Of a stretch of 64,000 nt of DNA, positions 48,621-58,528 are shown piece by piece. The DNA comes from Aquimonas sp044377145. Lineage in GTDB: Bacteria; Pseudomonadota; Gammaproteobacteria; Xanthomonadales; Xanthomonadaceae. The DNA is taken from assembly GCF_044377145.1 (NCBI RefSeq), contig NZ_JBILJQ010000019.1, positions 1 to 64,000 on the forward strand, given 5' to 3'. The notes beneath the pieces were generated by a model. That model was not told the origin of the DNA. It did not search any database and saw nothing but the letters and a program-made list of their open reading frames with translations. The stretch's first letter is position 1, and every line of letters begins with the position of its first letter. The translations under genes and the position numbers were made by a program.

Positions 48621-49421
48621 ATGAACCGCATCGACTCCCGCTTCGACGCTCTCGCCGCCGCTGGCCGCAAAGGGCTGATTCCGTTCATCACCGCCGGGGA
48701 TCCTTCCGACGCAGCCACGGTGCCGGTGATGCATGCGCTGGTGCGCGCGGGCGCGGATGTGATCGAGCTCGGCGTACCGTTCTCCGACCCGATGGCCGAT
48801 GGGCCGGTGATCCAGCAGAGCAGTGAGCGCGCCCTGCTGCGCAAAGTCGGCCTGCGCCGGGTGCTGGCGATGGTTGCCGAGTTCCGTCAGCAGGATGTGG
48901 CCACGCCGATCGTGCTGATGGGCTATCTCAATCCGGTCGAGATGTTCGGCCTGCAGCGTTTCGCCAAGGCCGCGGTTGACGCTGGCGTCGACGGTGTGTT
49001 GCTGGTCGACTGCCCGCCGGAGGAGTCCGACCCGGTGCGCGAGGCCCTGAATGCCGAAGGCCTTGCGCTGGTGCCCCTGGCGGCGCCGACCAGCACCGGC
49101 GAGCGGCTGACCAAGCTGTGCCGCAGCGCGCAGGGCTATCTGTACTACGTGTCCTTCAACGGCGTGACCGGCGCCGGCAACAAGCTCGACACGGGCGACG
49201 TCGCCCAGCACATCCGCCATCTGCGTACGTTGTCGAACAGCCGGATCGCGGTCGGTTTCGGTGTGCGCGATGCCGCCAGTGCGGTCGCCACCGGCGAGCT
49301 CGCCGATGCGGTGGTGATCGGCAGCGCCCTGGTCAGCACGCTGGCCCAGGCCGCCGACACCGCTGATGCCTGCGCCCGTGCCGAGGCCTTTCTGAGCCCG
49401 ATACGCACCGCCTTGGGCTGA
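48621..49421 (+). CDS. trpA: Tryptophan synthase alpha chain
   Basis: 266 residues from the ATG at 48621. Catalytic E49 in VIELGVPFSDPMADGPVIQQ, D60 in the same block, VLLVDCPPEE, YYVSFNGVTGAG and AVGFGVRDAASA. It cleaves indole-glycerol phosphate to indole for TrpB. The start has no recognisable Shine-Dalgarno because the repeat arm occupies that position, so expression may depend on a different mechanism or run lower than trpB. Confidence 0.96.
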   Translation: MNRIDSRFDALAAAGRKGLIPFITAGDPSDAATVPVMHALVRAGADVIELGVPFSDPMADGPVIQQSSERALLRKVGLRRVLAMVAEFRQQDVATPIVLMGYLNPVEMFGLQRFAKAAVDAGVDGVLLVDCPPEESDPVREALNAEGLALVPLAAPTSTGERLTKLCRSAQGYLYYVSFNGVTGAGNKLDTGDVAQHIRHLRTLSNSRIAVGFGVRDAASAVATGELADAVVIGSALVSTLAQAADTADACARAEAFLSPIRTALG

Positions 49422-49675
49422 GGCGGCGTCGCCACGCTCGACACAGCGTGAGCCGAGGGCTCGATGTGGAATGCGGCAGGACCGACGCACCCCAGCGCGA
49501 CAGTTGCGGGGGCGCCCGCTGGGGTCGCCACCGAAGCAGCGCCCCTGCGCGAGATCATCAGGTGTCACGTCAATCGCGCGGGTCTTCGGCCCCGATTCAA
49601 GCATCCGCGTCAGCAGCAGGCGCGCCGCGTTGCGCCCCACAACGCAACACCGGTTGCGGGGCGTGCAGCGCCGGC

Positions 49676-51556
49676 TCAGCGCGGCTCGCGTTCCGGATAG
49701 ACCACGCTCTGCGTGCTCATTTCCTCGGGCTTCGGCCGCAGCAGATCGCCGCCCGCCTTGGCGTAGTCCGCCAACGCCTGCGCGTAGTGCAAGTAGGTGG
49801 GTTCGCGGCGCTCGCCGGTGATCGCACCGAAGCCGGTGAAGCCATCGCGCCCGGCGGCGATGTAGTCATTGGTGATCACGCGATAGGTCATGTCGGGCTG
49901 TAGCGGCTGCCAGACTGCGTCGGTATGGATCAGCACATTCAGCACCCGGCCTTCGGCACGGCTGCGGGTCAGGTCGATGTCCCAACGCAGGCCGGCCGCG
50001 TACGGCCAGGCGCCGCTGTTGCTGCCCGGGTTGCTGACGAATTGCTCGACCGCGTCTTCCAGCACGCCGTGCACCTCGCTGCCGGTCATCAGCAGGCGAT
50101 CGAGCATGTTCTTGAACGGCAGGGCCAGGTAGGCATCGCCAATGGTGAAGTCGCCGGCGGCGATGCCATTGCGCACGCCGCCGGCGTTCTGGATCGCGAT
50201 ATCGGCGCCGCCGAAGCGCTGGCCCAATGCCAGGAAGGCGCGCGCAATGACCTGCTGGACATGGCCGCCGTGCACATCGGTGGCCTCGGCGCAGCCCGGG
50301 GCGCCATCGCGGCTGCGGTCATACGGACCGGGCGCGCGGCGCAGGCACAGCCGCTCGGGCACTTGGCCGACCACCTCGGTGCTGAACTTCTCGATCTGGT
50401 CCTGGTAAACCTTCAACACCGCCTGCGCGGCGGGCTGCGGCTGCGCGCGACGCAGCACGTCGGTCGCGTCGATCCTGCTCAGCAGCGCGTCCAGCTGCGC
50501 ACCGGCAAGCGGTGTGCTGCCCTGGCGCAGGTCCGCGCCAACCAGCAGGTGCGGCGTGCCGTCGCAGCTCAGCACGCGGCCATCGGCATCGAAGCGCACA
50601 TCGAGCTGTCCGACGACCCAGGTGTACTGCCAGGCCTGCACTACGCATACGGCATCGCCGTCGAGGTTCTGCAGGCGGGTGGGGTAGGGGCCGGCCGGGC
50701 TCAGTCCCAGCGCGCTGAACTGATCGCCGAGGAGGGTGTGCGAGTCGGCGCCGACGATGATGTCGACTCCGCGCAGCCCGCGCGCCAGACGCAGATCGTT
50801 GAGGTAGCCGATGTGGGTCAACAGCACGATGTGGTCGGTGCCCTCGGCCTGCAGTTGGTCGATCTGCGCCTGCGCCGTCGTGAGCTCGTCATCGAAGGCG
50901 GTGCCGGCGTCGGGGCTGGACGCCGACTTGGTTTTGCCGGCGATGTCGATGCCGACGATGCCGATCCGGCGGCCGCCGCGTTCCAGCACCAGGTGCGGCT
51001 GCAGATAGTCATTGGCGGTGCGCGGCGCCAAGGGCGAGCTGCCGACGGTCGGCCGCACATTGGCTGCCAGCGCAGGCGTGGCGCAGCGGCTGCGATCCTT
51101 CCACAGAAAGTCGAGAAATTTGGCGAGGCCGGCGTCTCCGGTGTCGAACTCGTGGTTGCCGACCGAGAACGCATCGAAGCAGACCGTGTTCATCAGATCC
51201 GCATCGGCCTCGCCCTGGAACAGGGTGAAGTAGAGATCGCCGGTGATTGCGTCGCCGGCGTGCAGCTTCAGCACATTGGGCACGCCCGCCGACAGCGCCT
51301 CGATGGTCTGAGTCACCGCTGGAAAGCCGCCGAAGCTGAGCTGTACGGTTTCGCCGTCGATCTTGAGCTCGCCACCGGTGTCGGGCGCCAGCCGCGAATG
51401 GTGATCGTTGATATGCAGGATCCGCAGCGCGAAGTCGTCGACCGGCGCGCTGGGCAGCGGCGGGTTGACGCTGCAGGCCGCGAGTGCGCTGCAGGCGGCG
51501 AGCAGCACGGGGCGGTACAGGCGACGCGGCTGGATTCTGGGGGGCATGGTCGACAT
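49676..51556 (-). CDS. 5'-nucleotidase-family lipoprotein (UshA-like)
   Basis: 626 residues from the ATG at 51556; ATG 51547 and 51571 are alternatives. Lipoprotein signal with lipobox LAAC and C28. Metallophosphoesterase domain: LRILHINDHHSRL (metal ligands D51, H53), HAGDAITGDLYF, SVGNHEFDTGDAG and VLLTHIGYLNDLRL. The C-terminal nucleotide-binding domain has DIAIQNAGGVRNGIAAGDFT, LPFKNMLDRLLMTG and YRVITNDYIAAGRDGFTGFG. It likely hydrolyses nucleotides or nucleotide sugars in the periplasm, held at a membrane by its lipid. Divergent from the M14 peptidase gene. Confidence 0.9.
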   Translation of the reverse strand: MSTMPPRIQPRRLYRPVLLAACSALAACSVNPPLPSAPVDDFALRILHINDHHSRLAPDTGGELKIDGETVQLSFGGFPAVTQTIEALSAGVPNVLKLHAGDAITGDLYFTLFQGEADADLMNTVCFDAFSVGNHEFDTGDAGLAKFLDFLWKDRSRCATPALAANVRPTVGSSPLAPRTANDYLQPHLVLERGGRRIGIVGIDIAGKTKSASSPDAGTAFDDELTTAQAQIDQLQAEGTDHIVLLTHIGYLNDLRLARGLRGVDIIVGADSHTLLGDQFSALGLSPAGPYPTRLQNLDGDAVCVVQAWQYTWVVGQLDVRFDADGRVLSCDGTPHLLVGADLRQGSTPLAGAQLDALLSRIDATDVLRRAQPQPAAQAVLKVYQDQIEKFSTEVVGQVPERLCLRRAPGPYDRSRDGAPGCAEATDVHGGHVQQVIARAFLALGQRFGGADIAIQNAGGVRNGIAAGDFTIGDAYLALPFKNMLDRLLMTGSEVHGVLEDAVEQFVSNPGSNSGAWPYAAGLRWDIDLTRSRAEGRVLNVLIHTDAVWQPLQPDMTYRVITNDYIAAGRDGFTGFGAITGERREPTYLHYAQALADYAKAGGDLLRPKPEEMSTQSVVYPEREPR

Positions 51557-51755
51557 CAGGCAGGAAGTCATCCGGACAGGGTAACCGCAGTGAAGGCCGC
51601 TGCCGACCGTTTGCCCTCTGGAGTTCGCCGTCTTTGACACTGCGGGCAAAGCGATCGTTTGCAGGACGCGACACCCGGATTTCTGGCACTGGCCGAGCGC
51701 CCGTGCCCGCGCGACCCTGCTCGCCTTCGTCATCTTGAAGGGCGCGCCGTCGACC

Positions 51756-53504
51756 ATGTGGATCCCGCTGATTCTCACCGCTGCCGCCGCAAGCGCGGCG
51801 ACCGACTGGACCACGCCCGCCGAAGCCAGCGCCTACACCGAGACTCCGCGCTATGCGCAAACCCGCGCTTACTTCGAGCGGCTGGATGCCGCCTGCAGCC
51901 AGCTGTCGACTTTCGACTTCGGCACCAGCGCGCAGGGTCGGCCCATGCAGGCCGTAGTGCTGGCCGCGGGCGGCGAGCTCAGCCCGGAAGCCGCGCGCGC
52001 GTCCGGCAAACCGGTGATCCTGATCCAGGCCGCCATCCATCCCGGTGAGCACGAGGGCAAGGATGTGCTGATGGCGCTGGCCCGCGATCTCACGGTCAGC
52101 GGCAAATACTCCGAGTTGCTGGAGCCGGTGGTGCTGGTGCTGGTGCCGGTGCTCAACGTCGACGGTCACGAGCGCTTCTCGCCCTTCAACCGGATCAACC
52201 AGAACGGCCCGGAGGCGATGGGTTGGCGTGCCACTGCGCAGAATCTGAACCTCAATCGCGACTACACCAAGGCCGACGCACCCGAGATGCAGGCCTGGCT
52301 GCGCCTGTGGCAACGCTGGCAGCCCGATCTGCTGATCGACATGCACAACACCAATGGCGCCGACTACCAGTACGCCATGACCTGGGCGTTTGAAACCGAG
52401 CGGAACATTGCGCCCGCACTAGCCGCCTGGCAGCGCGAAGTGTTTGACGGCGCCGTCAAGCCGGCGCTGGCCGCGCAGGGTTGGCCCTTGACCTACTACA
52501 TCAGCCTGAAGGACGGCACCGATCTGCGCGCCGGTCTGGTCGAGGGCGCTTCCGCGCCGCGCTTTTCAATCGGCTATGCGGCGGCCGCGGGGCGGCCGGG
52601 GCTGTTGCTGGAAACCCACATGCTGAAAGACTTCAAGACCCGCGCGGCGGTCAATGAAGCCCTGCTGCTGGAGCTGCTGCGCAGCATCGGCCGCGATCCG
52701 GCTGCGCTGAAGGCCGCGGTTGCCGCCGCCGATGCCGAGCGCTTTACCGTCGGCAGCACGATCCCACTCGACTTCGGCTTGACCGAAGCAACGGTCGAGG
52801 AGGATTTTCTCGGCTACGCCTACACCCGAACGCAGAGCGATGTCAGCGGTGGCATCTGGGTGCAGTACGACATCAACCAGCCCGAAACCTATCGCCTGCC
52901 GGTGCAGCGTGAAGTCATCGTCACTGCCGAAGCCCCGGCGCCGGCCGCGTACGTGGTGCCGCCGCAGTGGACCGCAGTGATCGAACGTCTGCAGCTGCAC
53001 GCAGTGCAGATGCAGCGCCTGCCTGCCGCGCAGGTGATCGATGCCGAGCGCTATCGCTTCAGCGAGGTCGTCTGGGCGGCGCGGCCATTCGAAGGCCGCC
53101 ACATGATCAGCGCATTGAAGCAGGTCGCCGAAACCGGGCCGGCCGAACTCACCGCCGGCAGCTGGCTGATCCCGATGGACCAGCCACGCGCTCGTTTGGT
53201 CGCCCTGCTGTTGGAGCCGGGCTCGCCGGACAGCCTGCTGCGCTGGGGATTCTTTGATGCCATCTTCGAGGAGAAGGAGTACGCCGAAGCGCGGGTGATG
53301 GAAACGATGGCCCGCGAGATGCTGGCGAGCGATCCGGCGCTGAAGGCCGAGTTCGACGCCCGCCTGCAGGACGAAGCGTTCGCCGGCAGCCCGCGCGCTC
53401 GGCTGCGCTTCTTCTATGAGCGTTCGCCGTACTTCGATGCCGAGTTCAGCCGCTATCCCGTGCTTCGCCTGGGGCAGGCGGCCCTGGACCAGCTCGCCCA
53501 GTAG
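51756..53504 (+). CDS. Secreted M14-family zinc carboxypeptidase
   Basis: 582 residues from the ATG at 51756; the TTG at 51735 is rejected because the signal peptide begins at the ATG. Signal peptide MWIPLILTAAAASA. M14 domain: ligands H95 and E98 in AAIHPGEHEGKDV, then LNLNRDYTKADAPEMQAWLR and the third ligand H197 in LIDMHNTNG. The C-terminal 250 residues are a poorly conserved beta/helical extension. Likely periplasmic or extracellular peptide processing. It is divergent from the nucleotidase gene. Confidence 0.9.
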   Translation: MWIPLILTAAAASAATDWTTPAEASAYTETPRYAQTRAYFERLDAACSQLSTFDFGTSAQGRPMQAVVLAAGGELSPEAARASGKPVILIQAAIHPGEHEGKDVLMALARDLTVSGKYSELLEPVVLVLVPVLNVDGHERFSPFNRINQNGPEAMGWRATAQNLNLNRDYTKADAPEMQAWLRLWQRWQPDLLIDMHNTNGADYQYAMTWAFETERNIAPALAAWQREVFDGAVKPALAAQGWPLTYYISLKDGTDLRAGLVEGASAPRFSIGYAAAAGRPGLLLETHMLKDFKTRAAVNEALLLELLRSIGRDPAALKAAVAAADAERFTVGSTIPLDFGLTEATVEEDFLGYAYTRTQSDVSGGIWVQYDINQPETYRLPVQREVIVTAEAPAPAAYVVPPQWTAVIERLQLHAVQMQRLPAAQVIDAERYRFSEVVWAARPFEGRHMISALKQVAETGPAELTAGSWLIPMDQPRARLVALLLEPGSPDSLLRWGFFDAIFEEKEYAEARVMETMAREMLASDPALKAEFDARLQDEAFAGSPRARLRFFYERSPYFDAEFSRYPVLRLGQAALDQLAQ

Positions 53505-53517
53505 CGCGTGGCTCGCG

Positions 53518-53551
53518 GTGCAGGCAGCGGGCGGCGGATTCGCCGCTGCAC
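53518..53551. terminator. Candidate bidirectional hairpin between convergent genes
   Basis: An interrupted stem pairs GTGCAG with CTGCAC and CGGCG with CGCCG around a GATT loop, located between the stop codons of the M14 peptidase and the helix-hairpin-helix gene. There is no T tract, so terminator function is weakly supported. Confidence 0.35.
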
Positions 53552-53553
53552 GC

Positions 53554-53856
53554 TCAGCCGTTTCCGTTCGTCTGTTGAAGCATCTGTTTGCGCTCGGCGG
53601 TGTAGGCCCACCACGGGCGCGCGTCGTCGCCGGCCATGAAGCGGGTGACCGACAGGAACACGTCGATGACGCAGGGATCGTGCCGAACACCGGTGAGCGC
53701 ACACAGATCGGCGTACATCGCGAACGCCGATTTGCCGACCAGCTGGCTCGGCGTCTCGATGCCCAACAGTCGTAGATCCGCGGCGGTGGCCTCACCGACG
53801 TTGGGCAGGTCGGTCAGGGTGCGCAGGCGATCACGAGCCACCTTGCGGGGATGCAT
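53554..53856 (-). CDS. Helix-hairpin-helix protein of the Cdd1 (pathogenicity locus) family
   Basis: 100 residues from the ATG at 53856, with AAGGA upstream. A helix-hairpin-helix is visible in LTDLPNVGEATAADLRLLGI, followed by ETPSQLVGKSAFAMYADLCA and RHDPCVIDVFLSVTRFMAGD, the Cdd1 pattern. It ends PWWAYTAERK. DNA-binding or mitomycin-resistance-like roles are proposed for relatives but not demonstrated. No operon partner. Confidence 0.85.
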   Translation of the reverse strand: MHPRKVARDRLRTLTDLPNVGEATAADLRLLGIETPSQLVGKSAFAMYADLCALTGVRHDPCVIDVFLSVTRFMAGDDARPWWAYTAERKQMLQQTNGNG

Positions 53857-54050
53857 TGCTCAGTCCTTGAATCAGCCAAGCCTTCGCCAAGGGTTGGATG
53901 CCGTGGTCGGCGGGTGAACTGGCGCCGTAGTCGTTGCTGGCGGCACGGGACGCACCTGTCTCGACACTGTAGGCAGAAATGCACCCGGCTGCGGGAGTTG
54001 CGCTGGTTGATGACGTGGAGACCGCGGTCCGGGCGGCCTGCCGTTCGCGC

Positions 54051-54875
54051 TCAGGCCAACAGCGCGTCGAATTCGGAGGCCAGCTCGCGTGGGCTGGGCA
54101 TGTCCTCGATCACCGCTTCATCGATCTCCAGCGCATCCAGCAGTTTGAAGGGCAGGGTGCCGGCGATCTCATCCGGATCCAGGCCGTTCACATCGCAGCG
54201 CGCGCGCCAGGCAGCGATATTCAGCACCCCGGCAAGCCGGTCGAACTCGGGCTGTTCCAAAGGCTCCGACCAAGCGCGCAGGGCGGCGGGGTAGGCGTTC
54301 GGGAAGCGCCATAGCTCAGCCAGGCGCGCGCCGACATCGACAAAGCTGTAGCCGAACGAGTATTTCTCGACATCGCTGCGACGCGGATCGAAGCCGCCGG
54401 CGATGCGTGCGACAGCGAGCATTTTCTCGGGCATGGCGGCGTGCATCACCAGCTGGCCGATGCCGTGCATCAGGCCCAGGGTAAAGGCCTGGTTCGGTTC
54501 GGCACCGGCCTGTTGGGCCAACCAGCGAGCGATCACCGCGGCCTTCAGGCTGTAGCGCCAGAACGCGGCAAGATCGAGCCCCGGAATCGGCCGGAAGCTG
54601 CTGGTGAGGCCGGCGCTGATCACAAGCGTGCGCACAGTGCTGAAGCCGAGCATGCGCAGCGCGTCCTCGATCGTGCCGATCGGCCGGGAGGGGTGGTAGT
54701 AAGCCGAGTTCGCCAGTCGCAGCAGACGCGCCGACAACACCGGGTCGGCCGCGATCTTGGGCGCGAGGTCGCCGATCAAGGTGTTGTCATCGTCCAGGCT
54801 GGTGATCAGCTCCTGAACCACTTTGGGCACCGTGGGCAGGGCGCTGGCGTGGTCGAAGAGTGCATCAAGCTGCAT
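54051..54875 (-). CDS. HDOD-domain signalling protein
   Basis: 274 residues from the ATG at 54875, with AGGAAT upstream. HDOD pattern: LFDHASALPTVPKVVQELI, LAPKIAADPVLSARLLRLAN, SAYYHPSRPIGTIEDALRML, GFSTVRTLVISAG. The HD residues needed for phosphodiesterase activity are replaced, as in HDOD proteins generally, so it is probably a protein-interaction or signal-relay module. Relatives act in c-di-GMP and pilus or stress networks; two c-di-GMP enzymes lie elsewhere in the window. Single gene. Confidence 0.88.
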   Translation of the reverse strand: MQLDALFDHASALPTVPKVVQELITSLDDDNTLIGDLAPKIAADPVLSARLLRLANSAYYHPSRPIGTIEDALRMLGFSTVRTLVISAGLTSSFRPIPGLDLAAFWRYSLKAAVIARWLAQQAGAEPNQAFTLGLMHGIGQLVMHAAMPEKMLAVARIAGGFDPRRSDVEKYSFGYSFVDVGARLAELWRFPNAYPAALRAWSEPLEQPEFDRLAGVLNIAAWRARCDVNGLDPDEIAGTLPFKLLDALEIDEAVIEDMPSPRELASEFDALLA

Positions 54876-55130
54876 GCGTGGATTCCTGTTTGTGCGGGCC
54901 CGCGAAAACCTGCGGTAGGCCCGCGAGTCTAATCCGTGTGAACTCGATCTGCGACGATGGCCGGGATTTGTCGGTTCCTCGCACGCTGCAACGCGCTTTT
55001 GTGTGACGGGTTGCATGGCCGGCATGCGCGCTGTTTCAAGCATGCTGTCACTGTCGTTTGCAGCCTGCGCGAATCATTGCGCTGCGCTGCGACAATCTGG
55101 CCTCACACGCTGCTGCCCACCGTGGGCGCC

Positions 55131-56210
55131 TCACACGCTGAAGTCGATCTGCTGCACCGTGCCGACCTCACGCGCGGTGCTCACATACAGACCTGTACTG
55201 CGGATCTCGCCGAGGTCGCTGTTGCCCGTGCCGCGCAGGTCGAATGCGCTGCTGATCGAACTCAAGCTGATCGCGCCGACGCCGGCTTCCTCCAGTGTGA
55301 TCAGCCGGCCGCGTTCGGAATCATCGGGCGCGGTGGGGTCGGGCATCCACACCCGCAGCTGGCCGAAGATCGTGTCGCCGCTGTCGATCCAGCCGTTGCC
55401 GTCGCTGTCGAGCGCGATCAGGTCGCCGAAGCCATCACCGCTGAGCGCGCCGAACAGTTCGCGGCCATCGTTGATGCGGCCGTCGCGATTGCGATCAAAC
55501 GCCAGCAGACCGCTGCCGCCGCTGAGCAGGGGCAGGCGCTCGGTCTGGCCATCGGCATCCAGATCGAACTCGAAACGCTGGTCGGTCAGCTTCGCGGCGC
55601 GGCCATCGAAATTGATCACCAGCGGATCCTTGCGCTGGGCGGCGGCGCCGGCGGTGAAGCGCAGCTCGGTGGTCTCGCTGTAGGCGCGTTCCATCTGCAG
55701 ATTCAGCGAGAAGCGGATCCGTGCGCCGTCCGCGGTCTGGATCTCGCCCTGCGCCTGCACGCTGGTGCGCTCGTACTCGCTGCGGGTCTGTCGGGCCTGG
55801 TAGTCGATGCTGAAGCCCGGGTCGGTGCTGGGCGCCGCGGCCTGCGAACTGGCCTGTGCAGGGGCTGCAACGGCGGCCTCTGCTGCGGGCGCAGATCCGA
55901 GAGAGCTGGCGTCGAACAGGCGCACTGGGCGCCCGGTCAGGGTTTCGATCAGGCCGATCAGCAGGCTCAGATTGGGGTCGCCGCGGGCGGCGCTCTCGTC
56001 GGTTGCGGCGGCCTCCTGCGGTGCCAGCAGCGGGCTTTCATCCGCCGACAGCTGCACCGCCAGTTCGCGCGCGCGGGGTGAGATTTCGAGTTCAGGCCGT
56101 GGCGCGGGCGCGCTCGGCCCGAGCCGGATCTCAAGCCGTTCCTGGCGGGTTTCGGTTTGGCGGAACTCGCGTGAGGAGCTCAGCTGGATGTCAGCACCGG
56201 TGATGCGCAT
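55131..56210 (-). CDS. VCBS/EF-hand-like conserved protein of unknown function
   Basis: 359 residues; start MRITGADIQLSSSREFRQTE, no signal peptide or membrane helix. An Ala-rich, low-complexity middle is followed by a calcium-binding-type block: FDLDADGQTERLPLL, AFDRNRDGRINDGRELFG, DLIALDSDGNGWIDSGD. The DxDxDG repeats resemble EF-hands or dockerin/VCBS turns, with VFG-like FGQLRVWMPD. Related proteins occur in many proteobacteria as conserved hypotheticals. Export by a non-classical route, for example type I or LapB-like, would be a guess. Confidence 0.65.
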   Translation of the reverse strand: MRITGADIQLSSSREFRQTETRQERLEIRLGPSAPAPRPELEISPRARELAVQLSADESPLLAPQEAAATDESAARGDPNLSLLIGLIETLTGRPVRLFDASSLGSAPAAEAAVAAPAQASSQAAAPSTDPGFSIDYQARQTRSEYERTSVQAQGEIQTADGARIRFSLNLQMERAYSETTELRFTAGAAAQRKDPLVINFDGRAAKLTDQRFEFDLDADGQTERLPLLSGGSGLLAFDRNRDGRINDGRELFGALSGDGFGDLIALDSDGNGWIDSGDTIFGQLRVWMPDPTAPDDSERGRLITLEEAGVGAISLSSISSAFDLRGTGNSDLGEIRSTGLYVSTAREVGTVQQIDFSV

Positions 56211-56404
56211 GGCGGGCTCCTCGATTCGGCGGGTTTGCTGGCGGCGGGTCTGATGCCGAGGTCGGTCGGCGGTGTTCCGCTAGTCGGTTTAGCGGCCGGC
56301 ATCGGCGCAACTTGAGGAGAAATCTGCAGCCCGCGGGCGTGTTCGCATCGGCTCGGCTTGCTAGGCTTCGGCCCCTCGCCTCCCGCCGCCGTGGTCACCT
56401 GCCG

Positions 56405-58207
56405 ATGTCCGCCAGCCCGCTTGTCGACCTGCGCAACCAGCGCTTCATGCTCACCGAGGTGCTGGACCTGCCGGGCCTGTGTGCCCTGCCGGCCTTCGCG
56501 GCACATGAGCCTGCCGCGATCGATGCAGTGCTGGAGGCCGCGCAGCAGCTGGCCGAACAGGTGTTCCTGCCGCAGGCGGCGCAGGCGGATCGCGAGGAGC
56601 CGCAGTTCGTTGAGGGTGGTGTGGTGCTGCCGGCCTCGACCCGCACAGTGACGGCGGCCTATGCCGAGGGTGGTTTCAATGCGGCCTCGGCGCCGCCAGA
56701 GCACGGTGGCCTGGGCCTGCCGTACACCTTGGCCCTGGCTTGCGACGGCCTGTTCATGGGGGCGAACACGGCGGCGGCGGGCTATGGCCTGCTTACGCGC
56801 GGCGCCGCGCATCTGCTGCTGGCGCACGGCAACTCCGCGCAGATCCAGCGCTATGCCGAGCCGCTATTGGCCGGGCGCTTCTTCGGCACCATGTGCCTGT
56901 CCGAGCCGCAGGCGGGCAGCTCGCTGGGCGATATCCGCACCCGCGCGATCCCTCAAGCCGACGGCAGCTATCGGCTCGAAGGCCAGAAGATGTGGATCTC
57001 CAGCGGCGAGCACACGCTGGGCGAGACGATCATCCATCTGGTGCTGGCACGTATCGAAGGCGCGCCCGCCGGCACCCGAGGCATCAGCCTGTTCGTGGTG
57101 CCGCGCAATCACATTGATGCCGACGGCAATGTCGGCGCGCGCAATGACGTGCAGCTGGCTGGTCTGAACCACAAGCTCGGCCAGCGCGGCATCGTCAACA
57201 CCGTGCTCAAGTTCGGCGAAGGTGGCGAGTGCGTAGGCGAACTGGTGGGCCAGCCCAATCAGGGCCTGGCGGCGATGTTTCACATGATGAACGAGGCGCG
57301 GATCGGGGTTGGCATCGGCGCGGTGATGCTGGCCTACCGCGGATATCTGTACGCCCTGCAGTACGCGCGCGAGCGTCGCCAGGGCCGGCCGGTGGACATG
57401 CGCGATCCGGAATCCAAGCCGGTGGCGATCATCGAACACGCCGATGTGCGGCGCTTGCTGCTGCGCCAGCGCGCTTTCGTCGAGGGCGGCTATGCGCTGT
57501 GCCTGTACGCGGCGACTCTGGTCGACCTGAAGGCGCATGCGCTGGAGGCCAGCACGCGCGAGGAATCCGGCCGCCTGCTCGATCTGCTGACGCCGATCGT
57601 CAAGTCATGGAGCTCGGAGTACGGGGTGATCGCCTCCGATCACGCGATCCAGGTGCTGGGCGGCTATGGCTACACCCGCGAGTATCCGGTCGAGCAGCTC
57701 TGGCGCGACAACCGCCTGAACCCGATCCACGAGGGCACCAACGGCATCCAGGCGATCGACCTGTTGGCGCGCAAAGCGTTGGCTGACAACGGCGCGGCGC
57801 TGCGGCTGATGATGCGGCGGATCGAAGCGACCCTGGGCGAAGCAGCCCTGCTGCCGGAGTGGGTCGACGCCACCGTGATGCTGCGGGTGCTGGCGCAGAA
57901 GGTCGGCGTGACCGCGGCCAGCGTGGCCTCGCGCATGCAGCGCGGCGAGGCGGGGCTGGCACTCGCGAACGCCAGCCACTACATGACCGCTGCCGGACAC
58001 CTGCTGGTCGGTTGGCTATGGCTGCGGCAGGCGCTGTGCGCGCAGGCCGCGCTCACGGCCAGGCGCGGATCGGAGGACTTCTACCGCGGCAAGCTGCAAA
58101 CCTGCCTGTTCTTTTTGAACCAAGAGCTGCCGAACGCGATGCATGCGATCAGCCTGGTGTCGGGCTTCGAGGATTCCGCCTACGTGATGCGCGACGAATG
58201 GTTCTGA
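56405..58207 (+). CDS. Acyl-CoA dehydrogenase family protein
   Basis: 600 residues from the ATG at 56405. Acyl-CoA dehydrogenase core: FGTMCLSEPQAGSSLGDIRT (FAD/substrate loop), WISSGEHTLGETI, GLNHKLGQRGIVNTVLKFGE, YGYTREYPVEQLWRDNRLNP and the catalytic glutamate in IHEGTNGIQAIDLLARK. The extra N- and C-terminal segments make the length about 600, like the class used in fatty-acid beta-oxidation and in DMSP-type or branched substrates. It oxidises an acyl-CoA to a trans-2-enoyl-CoA with FAD. Chain-length preference cannot be read here. Confidence 0.92.
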   Translation: MSASPLVDLRNQRFMLTEVLDLPGLCALPAFAAHEPAAIDAVLEAAQQLAEQVFLPQAAQADREEPQFVEGGVVLPASTRTVTAAYAEGGFNAASAPPEHGGLGLPYTLALACDGLFMGANTAAAGYGLLTRGAAHLLLAHGNSAQIQRYAEPLLAGRFFGTMCLSEPQAGSSLGDIRTRAIPQADGSYRLEGQKMWISSGEHTLGETIIHLVLARIEGAPAGTRGISLFVVPRNHIDADGNVGARNDVQLAGLNHKLGQRGIVNTVLKFGEGGECVGELVGQPNQGLAAMFHMMNEARIGVGIGAVMLAYRGYLYALQYARERRQGRPVDMRDPESKPVAIIEHADVRRLLLRQRAFVEGGYALCLYAATLVDLKAHALEASTREESGRLLDLLTPIVKSWSSEYGVIASDHAIQVLGGYGYTREYPVEQLWRDNRLNPIHEGTNGIQAIDLLARKALADNGAALRLMMRRIEATLGEAALLPEWVDATVMLRVLAQKVGVTAASVASRMQRGEAGLALANASHYMTAAGHLLVGWLWLRQALCAQAALTARRGSEDFYRGKLQTCLFFLNQELPNAMHAISLVSGFEDSAYVMRDEWF

Positions 58208-58272
58208 GGCTGAGCTGAGGAGCGCAGCGGGGGGCGCGCGTCACCCTCGCATGCAAGGCCCCCGCGCCGCGC

Positions 58273-58315
58273 CGTTGGGCTTCGCCTGCGGCTTAGCGCC
58301 AACCTACCTCGTCTG
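58273..58315. repeat. REP-like palindrome
   Basis: The sequence between CCGTTGGGCTTCGCCTGCG and GGCTTAGCGCCAACC forms an imperfect stem based on GTTGG...CCAAC. It resembles the short GTTGGGC-type palindromes found between genes in xanthomonads and pseudomonads. Confidence 0.45.
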
Positions 58316-58400
58316 CGGCAAGCTCACGCATCTGCCTTCAAACCCTTGGCTGACCGCGGCGAGCAAACCGGCTTGACCAGCGGCTTTCCACAGGAAACGC

Positions 58401-58517
58401 GATAGAGCCGTTTTTCGACGATTCTTGGCCGAGTGGGCTCTCGGCCAAGAATCGGCGAATTGCGGACCGCGGTAGCGGGATTGAAGCTCAGCCAACCAAA
58501 GCCCGACAGGCTGATAG
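58401..58517. repeat. Dispersed TIR element, partial copy C
   Basis: Contains the palindrome CGATTCTTGGCCGAG and its reverse complement, TTTTTCGACGATT at one side, and ends in the terminal repeat CCAAAGCCCGACAGGCTGAT (58496-58515). Orientation is opposite to the complete copy at 41391-41555. The left end lacks a matching terminal repeat, so the copy is truncated. Confidence 0.75.
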
Positions 58518-58528
58518 ATGCGGGGCTG

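Noticed and set aside
49925..51637. 570-codon plus-strand open frame
   Set aside because: Mirror frame of the 5'-nucleotidase gene; no start signal or domain of its own.
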